Below are positions 49,125 to 50,795 of a DNA stretch of 50,795 nucleotides, piece after piece. The stretch covers positions 1 to 50,795 of the forward strand of contig JAKONK010000175.1 of assembly GCA_022701985.1 (NCBI GenBank), read 5' to 3'. A model generated the notes under the pieces. The model had not been told where the DNA came from. It searched no databases and saw nothing but the letters and a program-made list of their open reading frames with translations. This stretch comes from Actinomycetales bacterium. Lineage in GTDB: Bacteria; Actinomycetota; Actinomycetes; Actinomycetales; Quadrisphaeraceae. Within the stretch, counting starts at the first letter, position 1, and every line of letters starts with the position of its first letter. Both the position numbers and the translations under genes were made by a program.

Positions 49125-50795
49125 CGGTGACCGCCGGCGGCCCGTCCGCCCGCCGCCGCGTGCTGGCGCACCGCCTCCTTCTCGGCGGGGGTGGCGAGCA
49201 TCCCCGCGGGCTCGACCAGCCGCGACTGCTCGAAGGGGACCTCCGTGGTGGGCAGCGACCCGGCGCGCAGCGCCCGGACCACGACGAGCGCGGCGTTGGC
49301 CGCCACCACGACGACGAGCACGGCGAACAGCGACTGCAGCACCCCGTTGGTCGTGGAGTTGGTGACCACCTGCTGCATCTGCGCCGCGTCCTGCGCCGGG
49401 GCCAGCACCTCGCCGGTCGCCAGCGCGTCGCGGTACCGGGAGGCCTGGGCGAAGTAGCCGATGGCCGGGTTGGAGGAGAAGACCTTCTGCCAGCTGGCGG
49501 TCATCGTCACCACGAGGTCCCACGCCAGCGGGATCCCGGTCACCCAGGCGTACCGCGCCCTGCCGTGCTTGATGAGCAGCGTGGTGCACAGCGTCAGGGC
49601 GATCGCCGCCAGCAGCTGGTTGGCGATGCCGAAGAGCGGGAACAGCTGGTTGATGCCCCCGAGCGGGTCGGTGACGCCGGTGTACAGGAAGTAGCCCCAC
49701 GCCCCCACGACCACGGCGCTCGCGACGTACGTGCCGGTGCGCCACGTCAGGTCACCGAACCTGGGCCAGACGTTGCCGATGGTGTCCTGCAGCATGAACC
49801 GGCCCACGCGGGTGCCGGCGTCGACGGCGGTGAGGATGAACAGCGCCTCGAACATGATCGCGAAGTGGTACCAGAACGCCTGGAGGTTGCCGCCGAACGC
49901 CTCGTGGAAGATCTGCGAGATGCCCATCGCCAGCGTCGGCGCCCCGCCGGTGCGGCTGATGATGCTCGGCTCCTGGATGGCGGCCGCGGCTCCGGCCAGC
50001 GCGTCGGGCGAGGTGGCGAAGCCCAGCCCGCTCACGTACGCGGCCGCGGTCTCCGGCGAGCCGCCCGTGGCGCCCGCCGGCGCGTTCATGGCGTAGTACA
50101 GCCCCTGGTCGATCACCGACGCGGCGATGAGCGCGCTGATCGCGACGAAGCTCTCCATGAGCATGCCGCCGTAGCCGATGAACCTGACCTGCCGCTCCTT
50201 GGCCACCATCTTCGGCGTCGTGCCCGAGGAGATGAGGGCGTGGAAGCCCGACAGCGCGCCGCAGGCGATGGTGATGAAGACGAACGGGAACAGCGACCCG
50301 GCGAACACCGGCCCGTTCCCCTCCCGGGCGAAGCTGGTGACGGCGTCGTTCTCGAGCACCGGGCGGGCCAGCAGCAACGCCGCGGCAAGCAGCACGATGA
50401 CGCCGACCTTCATGAACGTCGACAGGTAGTCGCGCGGGGTGAGCAGCAGCCACACGGGCAGCACCGACGCCACGAAGCCGTAGACCACCAGCGCGATGAC
50501 CAGCGTCTCCTTGGACAGCGTCAGCGACTCCGCGAGGCCCAGCTGCTCCACGTAGCCGCCGCCGATGATGGCGGCCAGGAGCAGGACGACGCCGATGGCC
50601 GTGGTCTCGAGCACCCGCCCGGGGCGCAGGAACCGCAGGTACACGCCCATGAACAGGGCGATCGGGACGGTCAGCGCGATGGAGAAGACGCCCCACGGCG
50701 ACTCCGCCAGGGCGTTCACCACGATGAGCGCCAGCACCGCCAAGATGATGATCATGATGGCGAAGACGGCGACCAGCGCCGCGATCCCGCCGACC
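49121..50795 (-). CDS. cstA: carbon starvation protein CstA (partial, 5' end outside window)
   Basis: The last 558 residues of a CstA/BtsT-type transporter are visible; the reading frame continues through the right window edge (VGGIAALVAVFAIMIIILAV), so an internal methionine is not the start. About 14 membrane helices are visible. Typical segments are FVFITIACGALSGFHALISS, then GTTPKMVAKERQVRFIGYGG, and FEALFILTAVDAGTRVGRFM, LFGIANQLLAAIAL. Family members import pyruvate or peptides and are induced by carbon starvation. The cytoplasmic tail (about 50 residues) is specific. It overlaps ybdD by GTGA. Confidence 0.93.
   Translation of the reverse strand, partial: VGGIAALVAVFAIMIIILAVLALIVVNALAESPWGVFSIALTVPIALFMGVYLRFLRPGRVLETTAIGVVLLLAAIIGGGYVEQLGLAESLTLSKETLVIALVVYGFVASVLPVWLLLTPRDYLSTFMKVGVIVLLAAALLLARPVLENDAVTSFAREGNGPVFAGSLFPFVFITIACGALSGFHALISSGTTPKMVAKERQVRFIGYGGMLMESFVAISALIAASVIDQGLYYAMNAPAGATGGSPETAAAYVSGLGFATSPDALAGAAAAIQEPSIISRTGGAPTLAMGISQIFHEAFGGNLQAFWYHFAIMFEALFILTAVDAGTRVGRFMLQDTIGNVWPRFGDLTWRTGTYVASAVVVGAWGYFLYTGVTDPLGGINQLFPLFGIANQLLAAIALTLCTTLLIKHGRARYAWVTGIPLAWDLVVTMTASWQKVFSSNPAIGYFAQASRYRDALATGEVLAPAQDAAQMQQVVTNSTTNGVLQSLFAVLVVVVAANAALVVVRALRAGSLPTTEVPFEQSRLVEPAGMLATPAEKEAVRQHAAAGGRAAGGHR

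Noticed and set aside
1-50795. tRNA, rRNA or riboswitch genes
   Set aside because: No cloverleaf, rRNA or known riboswitch core was recognised on reading either strand; a covariance-model search was not possible here.

Overview
The window is about 50.8 kb of very GC-rich DNA (mostly G/C at third codon positions, many GTG starts). The gene content (menaquinone genes, System II cytochrome c biogenesis, a RsbW-like kinase, DUF4229, many GTGA/ATGA gene overlaps) points to the chromosome of an aerobic actinobacterium, perhaps a Kineosporiales-type organism; the species cannot be read from the sequence. It looks like ordinary chromosome: no phage, insertion sequence, CRISPR array, tRNA or rRNA was recognised. 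No gene-free stretch exceeds 300 bases; the longest, about 230 bases, lies upstream of the transglutaminase gene and holds the hemL terminator repeats.

Layout. 1-3.6 kb: a DJ-1/PfpI gene (cut by the window edge), a folate-independent methionine synthase mesD and its partner mesX (DUF1852), with a divergent LysR regulator. 3.6-4.8 kb: a RsbW-like ATPase and a DUF1345 membrane protein. 4.9-10.5 kb: a sugar ABC importer (binding protein and two permeases, no ATPase) divergent from two Gfo/Idh/MocA dehydrogenases. 10.7-13.4 kb: an ABC-2 exporter. 13.4-21.2 kb: glycosyltransferase, YbaK-type deacylase, winged-helix regulator, several hypotheticals, a soluble GAF-GAF chemoreceptor-like protein, an SDR enzyme and a GAP-family membrane protein. 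21.3-33.3 kb: hemL, transglutaminase-like protein, phosphatase, then a tight System II cytochrome c set (tlpA-like, ccdA, resB, ccsB), and menA and menE on the other strand. 33-41 kb: DHH phosphoesterase, DUF1992 protein, a MocR regulator divergent from benE, lacI, and a GH13 glucosidase. 41-50.8 kb: VOC protein, class II glutamine amidotransferase with two tiny coupled hypotheticals, MarR-regulated MFS exporter, HTH-TOBE molybdate regulator with modB and modC but no modA, a uronate-dehydrogenase-like enzyme, and the ybdD-cstA pair (cut by the window edge).

The regulatory architecture stands out. Many genes have a TANNNT-like hexamer 5-8 bases before the start codon, as expected of leaderless mRNAs. 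The mocR and benE start codons overlap inside one inverted repeat whose two arms both look like -10 boxes. Gene ends carry loop-less GC palindromes or members of a dispersed palindromic family with the core CCGTGATCATGG. No clearly new multi-gene system could be established; the best leads are the mocR/benE switch, the palindrome family, the duplicated-GAF receptor, the modA-less molybdate locus and the amidotransferase-linked small acidic proteins.
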